Origin: JAWOHX01 sp046484975
GTDB lineage: Bacteria; Bacillota; Clostridia; DUPQ01
DNA length: 17,476 nt
Direction of reading: 5' to 3'
Assembly: GCA_046484975.1 (NCBI GenBank)
Contig: JAWOHX010000008.1
Location: 1-17,476 of the forward strand
Shown one piece after another: positions 7,495 through 15,200 of this stretch (its first letter is position 1; the number at the start of each line of letters is the position of its first letter). The position numbers and the translations under genes are program-made. The notes beneath the pieces were generated by a model. It made no database searches and was not told the origin of the DNA. It was given only the letters and a program-made list of their open reading frames with translations.

Positions 7495-7947
7495 TCATCT
7501 CTCCTCTTCATAAATCACCAGTTTGATTCCCGCCTCGTTGAGAAGTTGCATGGCAAGATCGTCGGGATAGGAACCTTTGAAGACAAGTCTTTCGATACCG
7601 GCGTTGATCATCAATTTTGCACATAAGGAACATGGTTGGAGAGACACATACATGGTGGCTCCCACCAATGACACTCCGGAATATGCCGCCTGGACGATGG
7701 CGTTCTGTTCTGCATGGATGGCCCGGCAGAGTTCATGCCTTTCTCCGGAGGGAATCTGCATCTGTTCCCGCATACAACCGATTTCTGCGCAGTGCCTGCA
7801 GTTGGACGGAGCCCCGTTGTAGCCGGATGAAAGGATGCGTTTGTCCTTGACGATGACGGCACCCACCTGGCGGCGCAGGCAGGTGGACCTTGTTTTCACC
7901 AACTCCACGATATCCATGAAATAACTGTCCCAGGACGGTCTTTCCAT
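7495..7947 (-). CDS. dCMP deaminase (ComEB-like)
   Basis: A 150-residue zinc deaminase converting dCMP to dUMP, the precursor for dTMP. The catalytic HAEQNAI motif (His78, Glu80) and PCSLC (Cys106, Cys109) are intact. The insert SNCRHCAEIGC (48-58) with GERHELC (68-74) fits the second structural zinc site of dCMP deaminases, which separates this from cytidine deaminase. Length is typical. The neighbours are upp (8-base gap) and wecA, and this pairing of pyrimidine salvage genes is common in Clostridia. The ribosome site is a run of G (AGGGGGG) close to the ATG and looks suboptimal. An alternative reading as a late-competence ComEB protein is only a naming difference. Confidence 0.93.
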   Translation of the reverse strand: MERPSWDSYFMDIVELVKTRSTCLRRQVGAVIVKDKRILSSGYNGAPSNCRHCAEIGCMREQMQIPSGERHELCRAIHAEQNAIVQAAYSGVSLVGATMYVSLQPCSLCAKLMINAGIERLVFKGSYPDDLAMQLLNEAGIKLVIYEEER

Positions 7948-7955
7948 ATTCCCCC

Positions 7956-8606
7956 CTATTTTGTTCCGTACAACCTGTCCCCGGCATCCCCGAGACCGGG
8001 TACGATGTATGCGGTATCATTCAGTCCCTTGTCCACACAGGCACAAAAAATCTGGACGTCCGGGTGAACGGTACGCATTTTTTTGATGCCTTCAGGGGCG
8101 GCAATCAGGCACATGAGCTTGATGCTTTGCACATTTCTGTTTTTCAGGAAAGTGATGGCGGCGGCGGCGGACCCACCGGTGGCAAGCATGGGGTCCAGGA
8201 CCACCATCTCCCGCTGGTCTGCATCCTCGGGCAGCTTGCAATAGTATTCCACCGGCTCAAGTGTCTCATGGTCCCGGTACAGGCCGATGTGCCCCACTTT
8301 GATCATTGGCATCAGGTTCAACAGGCCATCGACCATTCCCAGGCCGGCACGAAGGATGGGGACAATGCCAATTTTTTTGCCGGAAAGGACATTGGTCTTG
8401 GCGATACCGATGGGGGTCTCGATCTCCACTTCCTTCAATGGCAGGTCCCTGGTTACTTCATAAGCCATGAGCATGGAAATTTCGCTGACCAGTTCACGGA
8501 ATTCCTTGGTGTTGGTATTTTTGTCCCGCAGCAATGATATCTTGTGCTGGATGAGTGGATGATCGAACACAAAAACCATTTCATCGTATTTTTCATATGC
8601 CATCAT
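7956..8606 (-). CDS. upp: Uracil phosphoribosyltransferase
   Basis: A 216-residue enzyme making UMP from uracil and PRPP. It shows VFDHPLIQHK (13-22), the RAGLGM segment (86-91), the PRPP-binding loop VVLDPMLATGGSA (135-147) and the characteristic C-terminus PGLGDAGDRLYGTK (203-216), which closes over uracil. Length is within the normal 205-215 range, plus a short N-terminal extension. Two adjacent ATGs (8606 and 8603) sit five and eight bases after GGAGG, and either may be used. The start overlaps the end of rpiB by 14 bases, so translation is probably coupled. No attenuator or PyrR-type leader is visible. Confidence 0.96.
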   Translation of the reverse strand: MMAYEKYDEMVFVFDHPLIQHKISLLRDKNTNTKEFRELVSEISMLMAYEVTRDLPLKEVEIETPIGIAKTNVLSGKKIGIVPILRAGLGMVDGLLNLMPMIKVGHIGLYRDHETLEPVEYYCKLPEDADQREMVVLDPMLATGGSAAAAITFLKNRNVQSIKLMCLIAAPEGIKKMRTVHPDVQIFCACVDKGLNDTAYIVPGLGDAGDRLYGTK

Positions 8607-9057
8607 TCTTTCCTCCGTTGTTTGATTCTTCTATATTGGTGATTTTTTCATTTCTTCCCTCATATTTCCCGCCAAGGAAAGCATTGCCCAGCCATTCCTT
8701 CAGGATTGCGATGGAGAAATCAGGAGCTGTCACCCTGCCTGCCAGGACCAGGATGTTGGCGTCATTGTGCAGCCGGGACATTCTGGCCTGGAACATGCTC
8801 GTGCACAGGGCAGCGCGAATCCCCGGGAACTTGTTTGCAGCAATGGACATCCCGATTCCCGTCCCGCAGATGAGGATACCCTGGTCGCAGTGCTTGTTCA
8901 TGATGGCCAGGGCCACTTTTGAGGCATAGTCGGGAAAATCCACGGATTTTGCATCACATGGGCCAAAATCCGTGAAAGCAATGCCGTTTTCTTTCAGATG
9001 GGATATGATATTCTGTTTGAGCTGGAAGCCAGCATGGTCAGACGATATGGCTATCAT
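8593..9057 (-). CDS. rpiB: Ribose-5-phosphate isomerase B
   Basis: A 154-residue enzyme interconverting ribulose-5-phosphate and ribose-5-phosphate. Catalytic landmarks are SSDHAG (5-10), the base Cys64 in LICGTGIGMSIAANK (62-76) and His97 in RLHNDANIL (95-103). The LacAB/RpiB fold is intact and length is normal, with a polar tail of about 20 residues. A GTG at 9060 is in frame, but AAGGAGG (9063-9069) lies two bases from it and five bases from the ATG at 9057, so the ATG is the likely start. It follows sua5 after a 61-base gap with no convincing promoter, and overlaps upp at its end. The same gene order occurs around prfA/sua5 in many Clostridia. Confidence 0.95.
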   Translation of the reverse strand: MIAISSDHAGFQLKQNIISHLKENGIAFTDFGPCDAKSVDFPDYASKVALAIMNKHCDQGILICGTGIGMSIAANKFPGIRAALCTSMFQARMSRLHNDANILVLAGRVTAPDFSIAILKEWLGNAFLGGKYEGRNEKITNIEESNNGGKNDGI

Positions 9058-9118
9058 CACTACCTCCTTGGATGTTTGTCATGAATATATTACCATAAAT
9101 AAAATGTTCCCTCTACCT
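9058..9118 (-). promoter_or_regulatory. Gap between sua5 and rpiB with a strong ribosome site
   Basis: The gap holds a near-perfect AAGGAGG (9063-9069). The rest is AT-rich (TAATATATT-like), but no -35/-10 pair has proper spacing and no terminator hairpin is seen. rpiB is therefore likely transcribed by read-through from the prfA promoter. Confidence 0.35.
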
Positions 9119-10147
9119 TTAGAGATGAATTAATTGATATCCGGAAGCTTTCATGAGTCTGTCCATGACTGCTTCCCCATGGTACAGGATTTCAAAATAT
9201 TCCGAGTATATGATATCCACATCCAGCTTGTTGAAAAGACGAAAGCATTCAAAAAGATTGCCTGCGATTTCCCCGGGATCCAGGAGGCTCCCCACGCACA
9301 GTTTCTGCCCGGTGGGATACAGGTCATACGTTTCCCGGGAACATAAGATGCCGGGTCGGGAGGATGCCGATGCAAGGGCATTGATTTTCCCGGCGACATC
9401 CAAGGGGTCGCCCTTCACCACCACCATGGGAGAATCGGGAGAATAGTGGGCGTATTTCATGCCGGGAGAACGGGGCTTTTCCTCCACGGCTTTTGAAAAT
9501 CCTTTTTCAATGTCCTTGACCAATATGCTCAATTCCGAAAAAGGGATACCTCCGGGCCGAAGGACCCGTGGAGGATGGACAGTGAGGTCCACCACGGTGG
9601 ATTCCAGCCCGATCCTGCATTTCCCGCTGTCGATGATCGCATCGATTTTCCCGGACAGATCCTCCATCACATGGGAGCCGTCAGTGGGACTGGGCCGGCC
9701 CGAGGTGTTGGCGCTGGGAGCGGAGATGGGTACATTGCATCCCCGAATCAACGCAAGGGCCACAGGATGATCTGGTACCCTGACTGCCACCGTATCCAGT
9801 CCGGCGGTCACGACGGGGGGGAGCACTCCGGATTTTTTAAAAATCATGGACAAAGGTCCCGGCCAGAAAGCTTTTGCCAGGACCTGTGCGACGACTGGGA
9901 TGTCCGTGACATATTCCTTCGCCATCCCCATGTCCAAGACATGCAAAATCAATGGATTGTCCTGTGGCCTCCCCTTGGCCAGGAATATTTTCTTCACGGC
10001 TTCCGCGTTCAATGCGTTTGCACCGAGACCATAGACCGTTTCCGTGGGAAAAGCCACCAGACCTCCCTCCAGAAGGATTCTGGAACAAATGTCGATGGCT
10101 TGTTCATTGGGATGATGCGGGTCTGAAACAAAAACTTTTGTATCCAA
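9119..10147 (-). CDS. L-threonylcarbamoyladenylate synthase (Sua5/YwlC type)
   Basis: A 342-residue enzyme making threonylcarbamoyl-AMP from threonine, bicarbonate and ATP, the first step of the t6A modification of ANN-decoding tRNAs. The YrdC catalytic domain covers about 15-205, with FPTETVYGLG (33-42), KGRPQDNPL (58-66), SAPSANTSGRPSPT (142-155) and the STVVDL segment (183-188). The linker SPGMKYAHYSP (227-237) and a C-terminal Sua5 domain (about 240-340) make it the long Sua5 form, not the short YrdC/TsaC. The only sensible start is a TTG at 10147 with a G-rich, non-canonical ribosome site, suggesting modest translation or coupling to prfA, which ends 16 bases upstream. prmC, often between prfA and sua5, is absent. 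Confidence 0.94.
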   Translation of the reverse strand: MDTKVFVSDPHHPNEQAIDICSRILLEGGLVAFPTETVYGLGANALNAEAVKKIFLAKGRPQDNPLILHVLDMGMAKEYVTDIPVVAQVLAKAFWPGPLSMIFKKSGVLPPVVTAGLDTVAVRVPDHPVALALIRGCNVPISAPSANTSGRPSPTDGSHVMEDLSGKIDAIIDSGKCRIGLESTVVDLTVHPPRVLRPGGIPFSELSILVKDIEKGFSKAVEEKPRSPGMKYAHYSPDSPMVVVKGDPLDVAGKINALASASSRPGILCSRETYDLYPTGQKLCVGSLLDPGEIAGNLFECFRLFNKLDVDIIYSEYFEILYHGEAVMDRLMKASGYQLIHL

Positions 10148-10163
10148 AATATACCCCCGGGTA

Positions 10164-11231
10164 TCAATTCTCTTTTGAAAGCCTTTTCGCCTGGTCCTCT
10201 GTCATGAGGGAATCGATCAAAAAATCCAGATCCCCGTTCATGATGGCATCCAATTTATAGAGGGTCAGTCCGATCCGATGATCCGTGACCCTTCCCTGGG
10301 GGAAATTGTATGTCCGTATTCTTTCGCTGCGGTCCCCTGTCCCCACTTGGGTTTTTCTGGTCTGGGACATTTCCTTGTCCTGTTCCTCCAAGGCGAGCTC
10401 ATATAGTTTTGAGCGAAGGATTTTAACGGCTTTCTCCTTGTTCTTGTGCTGGCTTCTTTCGTCCTGGCAGGTGACCACCAGACCGGTGGGCCGGTGGGTG
10501 AGACGAATGGCGGAATCGGTGGTGTTGACATGCTGGCCACCGGCTCCGGACGACCGGTAGGTATCGACGTCCACCTCGTTCATGTTGAGTTCCACGTCCA
10601 CCTCGTCTGCCTCGGCAAGCACAGCCACTGTGACAGTGGAGGTATGAATCCTTCCTGAGGATTCGGTCTCAGGGATTCGCTGCACCCGGTGTACACCACT
10701 CTCATATTTCAATTTGCTGTAGGCCCCGGTCGCATTGATGGAAAATACGATTTCTTTGAGACCACCGATGCCAATGGGATTGGAGTTCAGCACTTCGCTT
10801 TTCCATCCTTTGCTTTCGGCATACATGGTGTACATCCTGAACAAATCCGCCGCAAAAAGGGCAGCTTCGTCACCTCCCGCCCCGCCTCGGATTTCTATGA
10901 TGACGCTTTTATCATCATTGGGGTTCTTCGGAAGCAACAGAATCTTCAACCTGGACTCGATTCCTGTCATGTTTTCCCGGGCCTGGACAAGCTCCTCTTC
11001 CACCATTTCCCGGAAATCTTTCTCACGGGTCTCATTGAGCAGCTGGCTGTATTCCTCGATGGAAGCTCTCATTTGCATGAATTCCCTGTAACATTCCACG
11101 ATGGGCCCCAGATCATTGATCTCCTTCATCAGGGTTCTGTATAATTCCTGGTTGTTGGTTGCGGAAGGATGTGAGAGACGCTCGCTGATCTCTTCATAAT
11201 GGCGTTTGATATTCTCAAGCTTTGCATACAT
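10164..11231 (-). CDS. prfA: Peptide chain release factor 1
   Basis: A 355-residue class I release factor recognising UAA and UAG. The tripeptide anticodon is PET (187-189, the PxT form specific to RF1 rather than the SPF of RF2). The catalytic SGAGGQHVN (228-236) carries the GGQ (231-233) that triggers peptidyl-tRNA hydrolysis. Length and domain order are normal. An upstream in-frame ATG would add 11 residues, but AAGGAG (11241-11246) lies nine bases before the ATG at 11231, and MYAKLE matches the usual RF1 start. It is the first gene of a seven-gene operon with an extended -10 promoter at 11279-11287. Its methyltransferase gene prmC, commonly next door, is not here. Confidence 0.97.
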   Translation of the reverse strand: MYAKLENIKRHYEEISERLSHPSATNNQELYRTLMKEINDLGPIVECYREFMQMRASIEEYSQLLNETREKDFREMVEEELVQARENMTGIESRLKILLLPKNPNDDKSVIIEIRGGAGGDEAALFAADLFRMYTMYAESKGWKSEVLNSNPIGIGGLKEIVFSINATGAYSKLKYESGVHRVQRIPETESSGRIHTSTVTVAVLAEADEVDVELNMNEVDVDTYRSSGAGGQHVNTTDSAIRLTHRPTGLVVTCQDERSQHKNKEKAVKILRSKLYELALEEQDKEMSQTRKTQVGTGDRSERIRTYNFPQGRVTDHRIGLTLYKLDAIMNGDLDFLIDSLMTEDQAKRLSKEN

Positions 11232-11278
11232 GCACGGGCACTCCTTGTTATTTTTCTCTTTCATCCACTACCAGACCC

Positions 11279-11287
11279 ATTATAGCA
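11279..11287 (-). promoter_or_regulatory. Extended -10 promoter of the prfA operon
   Basis: On the minus strand TGCTATAAT (11287 down to 11279) is a perfect extended -10. Its end lies 48 bases before the prfA ATG. The region 17 bases upstream (about 11302-11307) is A/T only and does not match TTGACA, but extended -10 promoters often tolerate this. It fires away from the nrdD promoter. Confidence 0.6.
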
Positions 11288-11341
11288 CAGGACGGCTCTT
11301 CTTTTTATTCCTGCCCGGAAATTCTTTATTCATCGGGGTTT

Positions 11342-11389
11342 ACACCACTTCTTGTATGGAGAGTGAAAAAATAACACAATATCTTGTTG
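11342..11389 (+). promoter_or_regulatory. Tandem NrdR-box-like sites upstream of nrdD
   Basis: The site at 11374-11389 reads ACACAATATCTTGTTG and matches about 13 of 16 positions of the NrdR-box consensus acaCwAtATaTwGtgt. A weaker copy, ACACCACTTCTTGTAT, at 11342-11357 matches about 11. The two start 32 bases apart with a 16-base gap, which is the pair spacing known for NrdR, the ATP/dATP-sensing repressor of ribonucleotide reductase genes. The downstream box overlaps the likely -35 of nrdD (11387-11392), fitting repression by occlusion. The match was made by eye. Confidence 0.65.
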
Positions 11390-11416
11390 ATTTTTTAAGG
11401 AACAGATGCGTATAAT
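11387..11416 (+). promoter_or_regulatory. Promoter of nrdDG
   Basis: A perfect -10 TATAAT (11411-11416) is preceded after 18 bases by TTGATT (11387-11392, four of six bases). The -35 overlaps the downstream NrdR-like box. The untranslated leader to the ATG at 11469 is about 45 bases and ends in an unusual GGGGGA ribosome site (11455-11460), eight bases before the ATG. Confidence 0.6.
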
Positions 11417-11468
11417 GAGTTTATGACTTAATCTGAGTTGAGGAATGACATAACGGGGGATTTTACAG

Positions 11469-13562
11469 ATGATAAACAAGATCACAAAAAGAGACGGCAG
11501 GATCGAAAAATTCTACAGGGAAAAAATCACGTGGGCCATCTTCAAGGCTGCGAAGGCTTGCGGAGGGGATGATTTTTCCAAATCCGAGGAGCTGGCGGGG
11601 CAGGTGGTGGACATTGCCACACTGCAATTCAAGGACCAGATCCCGAGCGTTGAACAGATACAGGACATTGTCGAGAAGGTACTCATTGAGAATGGCCATG
11701 CCAAAACGGCAAAGGCCTATATCCTATACCGGGAAAAAAGAAGCGGGGCCCGGCAGATGAATGCCCTCATCGGGGCGACCATCGACATGTTTTCCGATTA
11801 CCTTGGGGAAAAGGACTGGAACATCAAGGAAAATGCCAACACGCAAAAAAGCGTCAATGGACTGAACAATTATGTCAGGGAAGTCTTCACCAAGCATTAC
11901 TGGCTCCACGAGGTATACCCCGATGAAGTACGGGAAGCTCATCTGAGCGGGGCCTGCCATATCCATGACCTTGGGTTTTTCGGCCCATATTGCGCCGGCT
12001 GGGACCTGAGGCAGATTCTCCTGGAAGGGTTCGGCGGTGTCTACGGGAAGGTGGAAAGCAAGCCACCCAAGCATTTGCGGGCTTTTCTCGGACAGATTGT
12101 GAACTCCACATTCACCACTCAGGGAGAGACCGCAGGCGCACAGGCCTGGTCCAGTTTTGACACCTATTGCGCACCCTTCATCCGGTATGACGAGCTGACC
12201 TATGAAAATGTCAAGCAAGCCATGCAGGAATTCATATTCAACATCAACGTGCCCACCAGGGTGGGGTTCCAATGCCCCTTCTCAAACCTCACATTCGACA
12301 TCAAGGTTCCCTCTACCCTGAAAAACCACCCGGTGATTGTGGGCGGTGAATACAAGCAGGAGACATACGGGGACTTCCAGGCAGAAATGGACATCATCAA
12401 CAAGGCTTTCTGCGATATCATGCTGGAGGGCGATGCCAAGGGAAGAGTCTTCACCTTCCCCATCCCCACCCTGAACATCACCGACACCTTCGACTGGGAC
12501 AGCCCGGTGGTGGAGGATTTCATGAGAATCACCTGCAAATATGGAATCCCATATTTCGCAAACTATGTAAACTCAGACCTTTCCCCCGAAGATGCCGTGT
12601 CCATGTGCTGCAGACTGCGGATTGACACCACCGAACTCCGGAAGAGGGGCGGCGGCTTATTCGGAAGCAATCCCCTGACCGGTTCCATCGGTGTCTTCAC
12701 CATCAATCTTCCCCGGATCGGATACCTTTCCTCCACAAAAAACGAATTCAAGGCCAGGCTTTGGCAATTGGCCCAAACAGGAAAGACCAGCCTGGAAGTC
12801 AAAAGAAAGATCATTGAGGGCCAGTCGGCAAAAGGACTGTATCCCTACTCGTCCAACTATCTGAGGGAGATCAAAGCGAAAACAGGGGAATACTGGTTCA
12901 ACCATTTCTCCACCATCGGCATCCTGGGCATGAACGAAGCCCTTGTCAATTTCATGGGAATGGACATCACCACGCCGGAAGGGCAGGAATTCTCCATTGA
13001 GATCATGAACTACCTGCGTGAACTGCTCAAGGAATTCCAGACGGAAACAGGGCATGTGTACAACCTGGAAGCGACACCTTCCGAAGGCTCTTCCTACAGG
13101 CTGGCCAGGATGGACCGGGAGAGCTATCCCGACATCATATGCGCAGGACAGAAAGAGCCTTATTACACCAACTCCACCCAGGTCCCCGTGCCATATACCG
13201 ATGACATCTTTGAAGTGTTGGACAAGCAGGATACGCTCCAATCACTATATACGGGGGGGACGGTCCTGCACCTATACCTCGGGGAAAGCATCGAGGACAT
13301 CAATGTCTGCAAGAACCTCATCAAGACAATTTTCAAAAATTACAAGCTGCCCTATATCTCCATCACCCCGACCTTCAGCATCTGCAACAATCACGGATAC
13401 ATCCGGGGAGAGCAGTTCAACTGTCCCCAATGCAATGAGTCGACTGAGGTGTGGTCCCGTGTGACGGGCTACCTGAGGCCTGTGGAAAACTACAATCAGG
13501 GGAAAAAAGAAGAGTACATGGAAAGAAGGAAGTACCTGATACGGGATGAGAACATCTCATGA
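11469..13562 (+). CDS. nrdD: Anaerobic (class III) ribonucleoside-triphosphate reductase
   Basis: A 697-residue glycyl-radical enzyme reducing ribonucleotides to deoxyribonucleotides without oxygen. An N-terminal ATP-cone (about 1-92, opening with KRDGRIEKF) is the allosteric activity site. The barrel core carries HIHDLGF (164-170), Cys175 in PYCAGWDL and CCRLRID (380-386), and the C-terminal glycyl radical is Gly667 in RVTGYLRP (664-671). A zinc site just before it is built from Cys639, His642, Cys652 and Cys655 (CxxH...CxxC). The CAGWDL/CCRLRID pattern looks like the Thermotoga-like branch thought to use a redoxin rather than formate, which is inference. It is coupled to nrdG by an ATGA overlap, and control by NrdR is suggested upstream. 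Confidence 0.97.
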   Translation: MINKITKRDGRIEKFYREKITWAIFKAAKACGGDDFSKSEELAGQVVDIATLQFKDQIPSVEQIQDIVEKVLIENGHAKTAKAYILYREKRSGARQMNALIGATIDMFSDYLGEKDWNIKENANTQKSVNGLNNYVREVFTKHYWLHEVYPDEVREAHLSGACHIHDLGFFGPYCAGWDLRQILLEGFGGVYGKVESKPPKHLRAFLGQIVNSTFTTQGETAGAQAWSSFDTYCAPFIRYDELTYENVKQAMQEFIFNINVPTRVGFQCPFSNLTFDIKVPSTLKNHPVIVGGEYKQETYGDFQAEMDIINKAFCDIMLEGDAKGRVFTFPIPTLNITDTFDWDSPVVEDFMRITCKYGIPYFANYVNSDLSPEDAVSMCCRLRIDTTELRKRGGGLFGSNPLTGSIGVFTINLPRIGYLSSTKNEFKARLWQLAQTGKTSLEVKRKIIEGQSAKGLYPYSSNYLREIKAKTGEYWFNHFSTIGILGMNEALVNFMGMDITTPEGQEFSIEIMNYLRELLKEFQTETGHVYNLEATPSEGSSYRLARMDRESYPDIICAGQKEPYYTNSTQVPVPYTDDIFEVLDKQDTLQSLYTGGTVLHLYLGESIEDINVCKNLIKTIFKNYKLPYISITPTFSICNNHGYIRGEQFNCPQCNESTEVWSRVTGYLRPVENYNQGKKEEYMERRKYLIRDENIS

Positions 13563-14260
13563 GGATCGCCGGGTTCGTCAAGAATTCATTCGTGGATTTC
13601 AGGGGTAAAGTCGCTTCGGCCGTCTTTACCCCTTTTTGTAACCTGGACTGCTATTACTGCCACAACAGTTGGCTGATCCACGGCAATGACAAGGAACCTC
13701 CTTTGTCCACTGCTGACATCCTGGATTTCCTGTCGGGCAGAAGGGGATTGATTGAGGGCGTGGTGGTCAGCGGAGGAGAGCCCTTGCTTCAGGAAGGGCT
13801 GGGGGATTTCCTTGCCTCAGTGAAGGAAATGGGCTTTTTAACCAAACTGGACACCAACGGGACCCGACCTGAAGAAATGGAAAGACTGCTGCAAGCAAAA
13901 ACCCTTGATTATGTGGCCATGGACATCAAAGCACCTTTCCCACGTTATGAGGAAATCACAGGAAGTCCCGTCAGGACTGCAGACATCAAAAAAAGCATCA
14001 AGATTCTCATGGACTCTCCCGTGGAGACGGAATTCCGGACGACGGTGGTTCCGGTGTTCACTCTGGAAGACATGGAGGAGATGGCCTGCGCCATCCGGGG
14101 TGCCGGTTACTATGTGCTCCAGCAGTTTCATAAACCCGAAGGAAAAGACCGCCTGAACGACATGCGCAACCATTTAAAACCCCATGGTGGGGAATTTTTC
14201 GAAAAAGCAAGGGAAGTTTGCCTGCGGCATGTACGGACAGTGGACATCAGGGGCTTGTGA
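13559..14260 (+). CDS. nrdG: Anaerobic ribonucleotide reductase activating protein (radical SAM)
   Basis: A 233-residue radical-SAM enzyme that generates the glycyl radical on NrdD using a 4Fe-4S cluster and S-adenosylmethionine. The cluster motif CNLDCYYC (Cys27, Cys31, Cys34) is a CX3CX2C with the usual aromatic before the last Cys. VVVSGGEPLLQ (68-78) is the SAM-binding GGE motif, and KLDTNGTRP (96-104) and DYVAMDIKAP (117-126) follow as in the family. It is longer than the E. coli form (about 154 residues) and matches the longer, PFL-activase-like type that goes with this branch of NrdD. The ATG overlaps the nrdD stop (ATGA), so the two are translationally coupled. It ends 28 bases from the convergent DapA-like gene, with no clear terminator between. 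Confidence 0.95.
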   Translation: MRIAGFVKNSFVDFRGKVASAVFTPFCNLDCYYCHNSWLIHGNDKEPPLSTADILDFLSGRRGLIEGVVVSGGEPLLQEGLGDFLASVKEMGFLTKLDTNGTRPEEMERLLQAKTLDYVAMDIKAPFPRYEEITGSPVRTADIKKSIKILMDSPVETEFRTTVVPVFTLEDMEEMACAIRGAGYYVLQQFHKPEGKDRLNDMRNHLKPHGGEFFEKAREVCLRHVRTVDIRGL

Positions 14261-14288
14261 ACCCATCCGGTCACCCTGTGGACAGGAG

Positions 14289-15200
14289 TTACTTGCGAAC
14301 AGTCTTTGCCAGCATGTGAAGCTGTTCCGTTTCCTTCTGATAAGACCCTGTGAACCCGGATGCTTCTCTTGACCGGGCAGAAAGCTGCAACGGCAGTCCC
14401 TCCAGTTGCATGTGGTATTTCCCGTTGACCGGATACCACTGCCTTTCAATCAAGGATGCCGTTCCAAGGAATCCCATGAGTTTCTCGGCTTTTTCCGGCT
14501 GCTTCATCCAGTTTCGGCACAGCCAGGCGTACAGGTCGGGATGGAAGTTCGCCATGACCCCACTGTATCCGGATATCCCCGCACGCAGGGAATCCAGCAG
14601 GGTGGCGGAATTGGCATTGAAAATCTTCATGCCCGTTCCTTTGACCGCATGCAGCTTGCTGCGCATGGAGTCCATATCACAACTGGTGTCCTTCAGGAAC
14701 AGAAATCTTCCAGTATCGGCGCACCAGGAAAGAATCTTTGGGGTCAGCACCCTTTTATATGGATAAGGGCATTCGTAGAATCCAAGGCGTATTCCATCAG
14801 GAATCAATCCGAGGAATGCTTTCAAATTGGCAAGCCAGACATCATCGGACTGGTTTTCCAAGGCGAAGCGGTTGGTGAGAAGGACCATGGCCACTACGCC
14901 GGTATCTTCCATGGTCAAAATGTCCATGGCCTGTTCCTCTAGTGAATCGGAAACATGGCCGGATGCGATGACAGGAACCCTTCCTGAAGTGGTTTTATGG
15001 ACAAAGCCTGCGATATCTGTCCTTTCCTGTCTGTTCAGGAAAAACATCTCACTGGATTGGCAGACGGCGAAAAGGCCGGTTGCCCCCTGGCTGATGTACC
15101 ATTCCACCATGGCTTCCAAAGCGTGATAATCGACTTGATTCTCGCGGGTAAAAGGGGTAAGCATGGTTGGCCATACCCCATCGGGTATCAGATGTCCCAT
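14289..15200 (-). CDS. DapA/NAL superfamily aldolase or lyase, substrate unknown
   Basis: A 303-residue class I aldolase-type barrel of the dihydrodipicolinate synthase/N-acetylneuraminate lyase superfamily. Opening residues PDGVWPTMLTPF (6-17) and the Schiff-base Lys170 in FLFLKDTSCD (166-175) are characteristic, with Tyr142 in GFYECPYPYKR as the likely catalytic tyrosine. The GTTGE segment that binds the pyruvate carboxylate in DapA is replaced by CQSSEM (47-52), so this is unlikely to be the lysine-pathway DapA. Substrate chemistry (2-keto acid cleavage or condensation) is inferred from the superfamily. The start has AAGGAAGG about 11 bases upstream and overlaps the preceding UroD-family gene by 13 bases, making it the last gene of a three-gene unit. 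Confidence 0.8.
   Translation of the reverse strand: MGHLIPDGVWPTMLTPFTRENQVDYHALEAMVEWYISQGATGLFAVCQSSEMFFLNRQERTDIAGFVHKTTSGRVPVIASGHVSDSLEEQAMDILTMEDTGVVAMVLLTNRFALENQSDDVWLANLKAFLGLIPDGIRLGFYECPYPYKRVLTPKILSWCADTGRFLFLKDTSCDMDSMRSKLHAVKGTGMKIFNANSATLLDSLRAGISGYSGVMANFHPDLYAWLCRNWMKQPEKAEKLMGFLGTASLIERQWYPVNGKYHMQLEGLPLQLSARSREASGFTGSYQKETEQLHMLAKTVRK

Noticed and set aside
10151..10164. Inverted repeat ATACCC-CC-GGGTAT at the prfA stop and sua5 start
   Set aside because: A two-base loop is too small for a stable RNA hairpin, there is no U-run, and the G-rich arm is better explained as the weak sua5 ribosome site.
14258..14291. Possible terminator between nrdG and the DapA-like gene
   Set aside because: Only short imperfect GGG/CCC pairing is seen, without a U-run on either strand.
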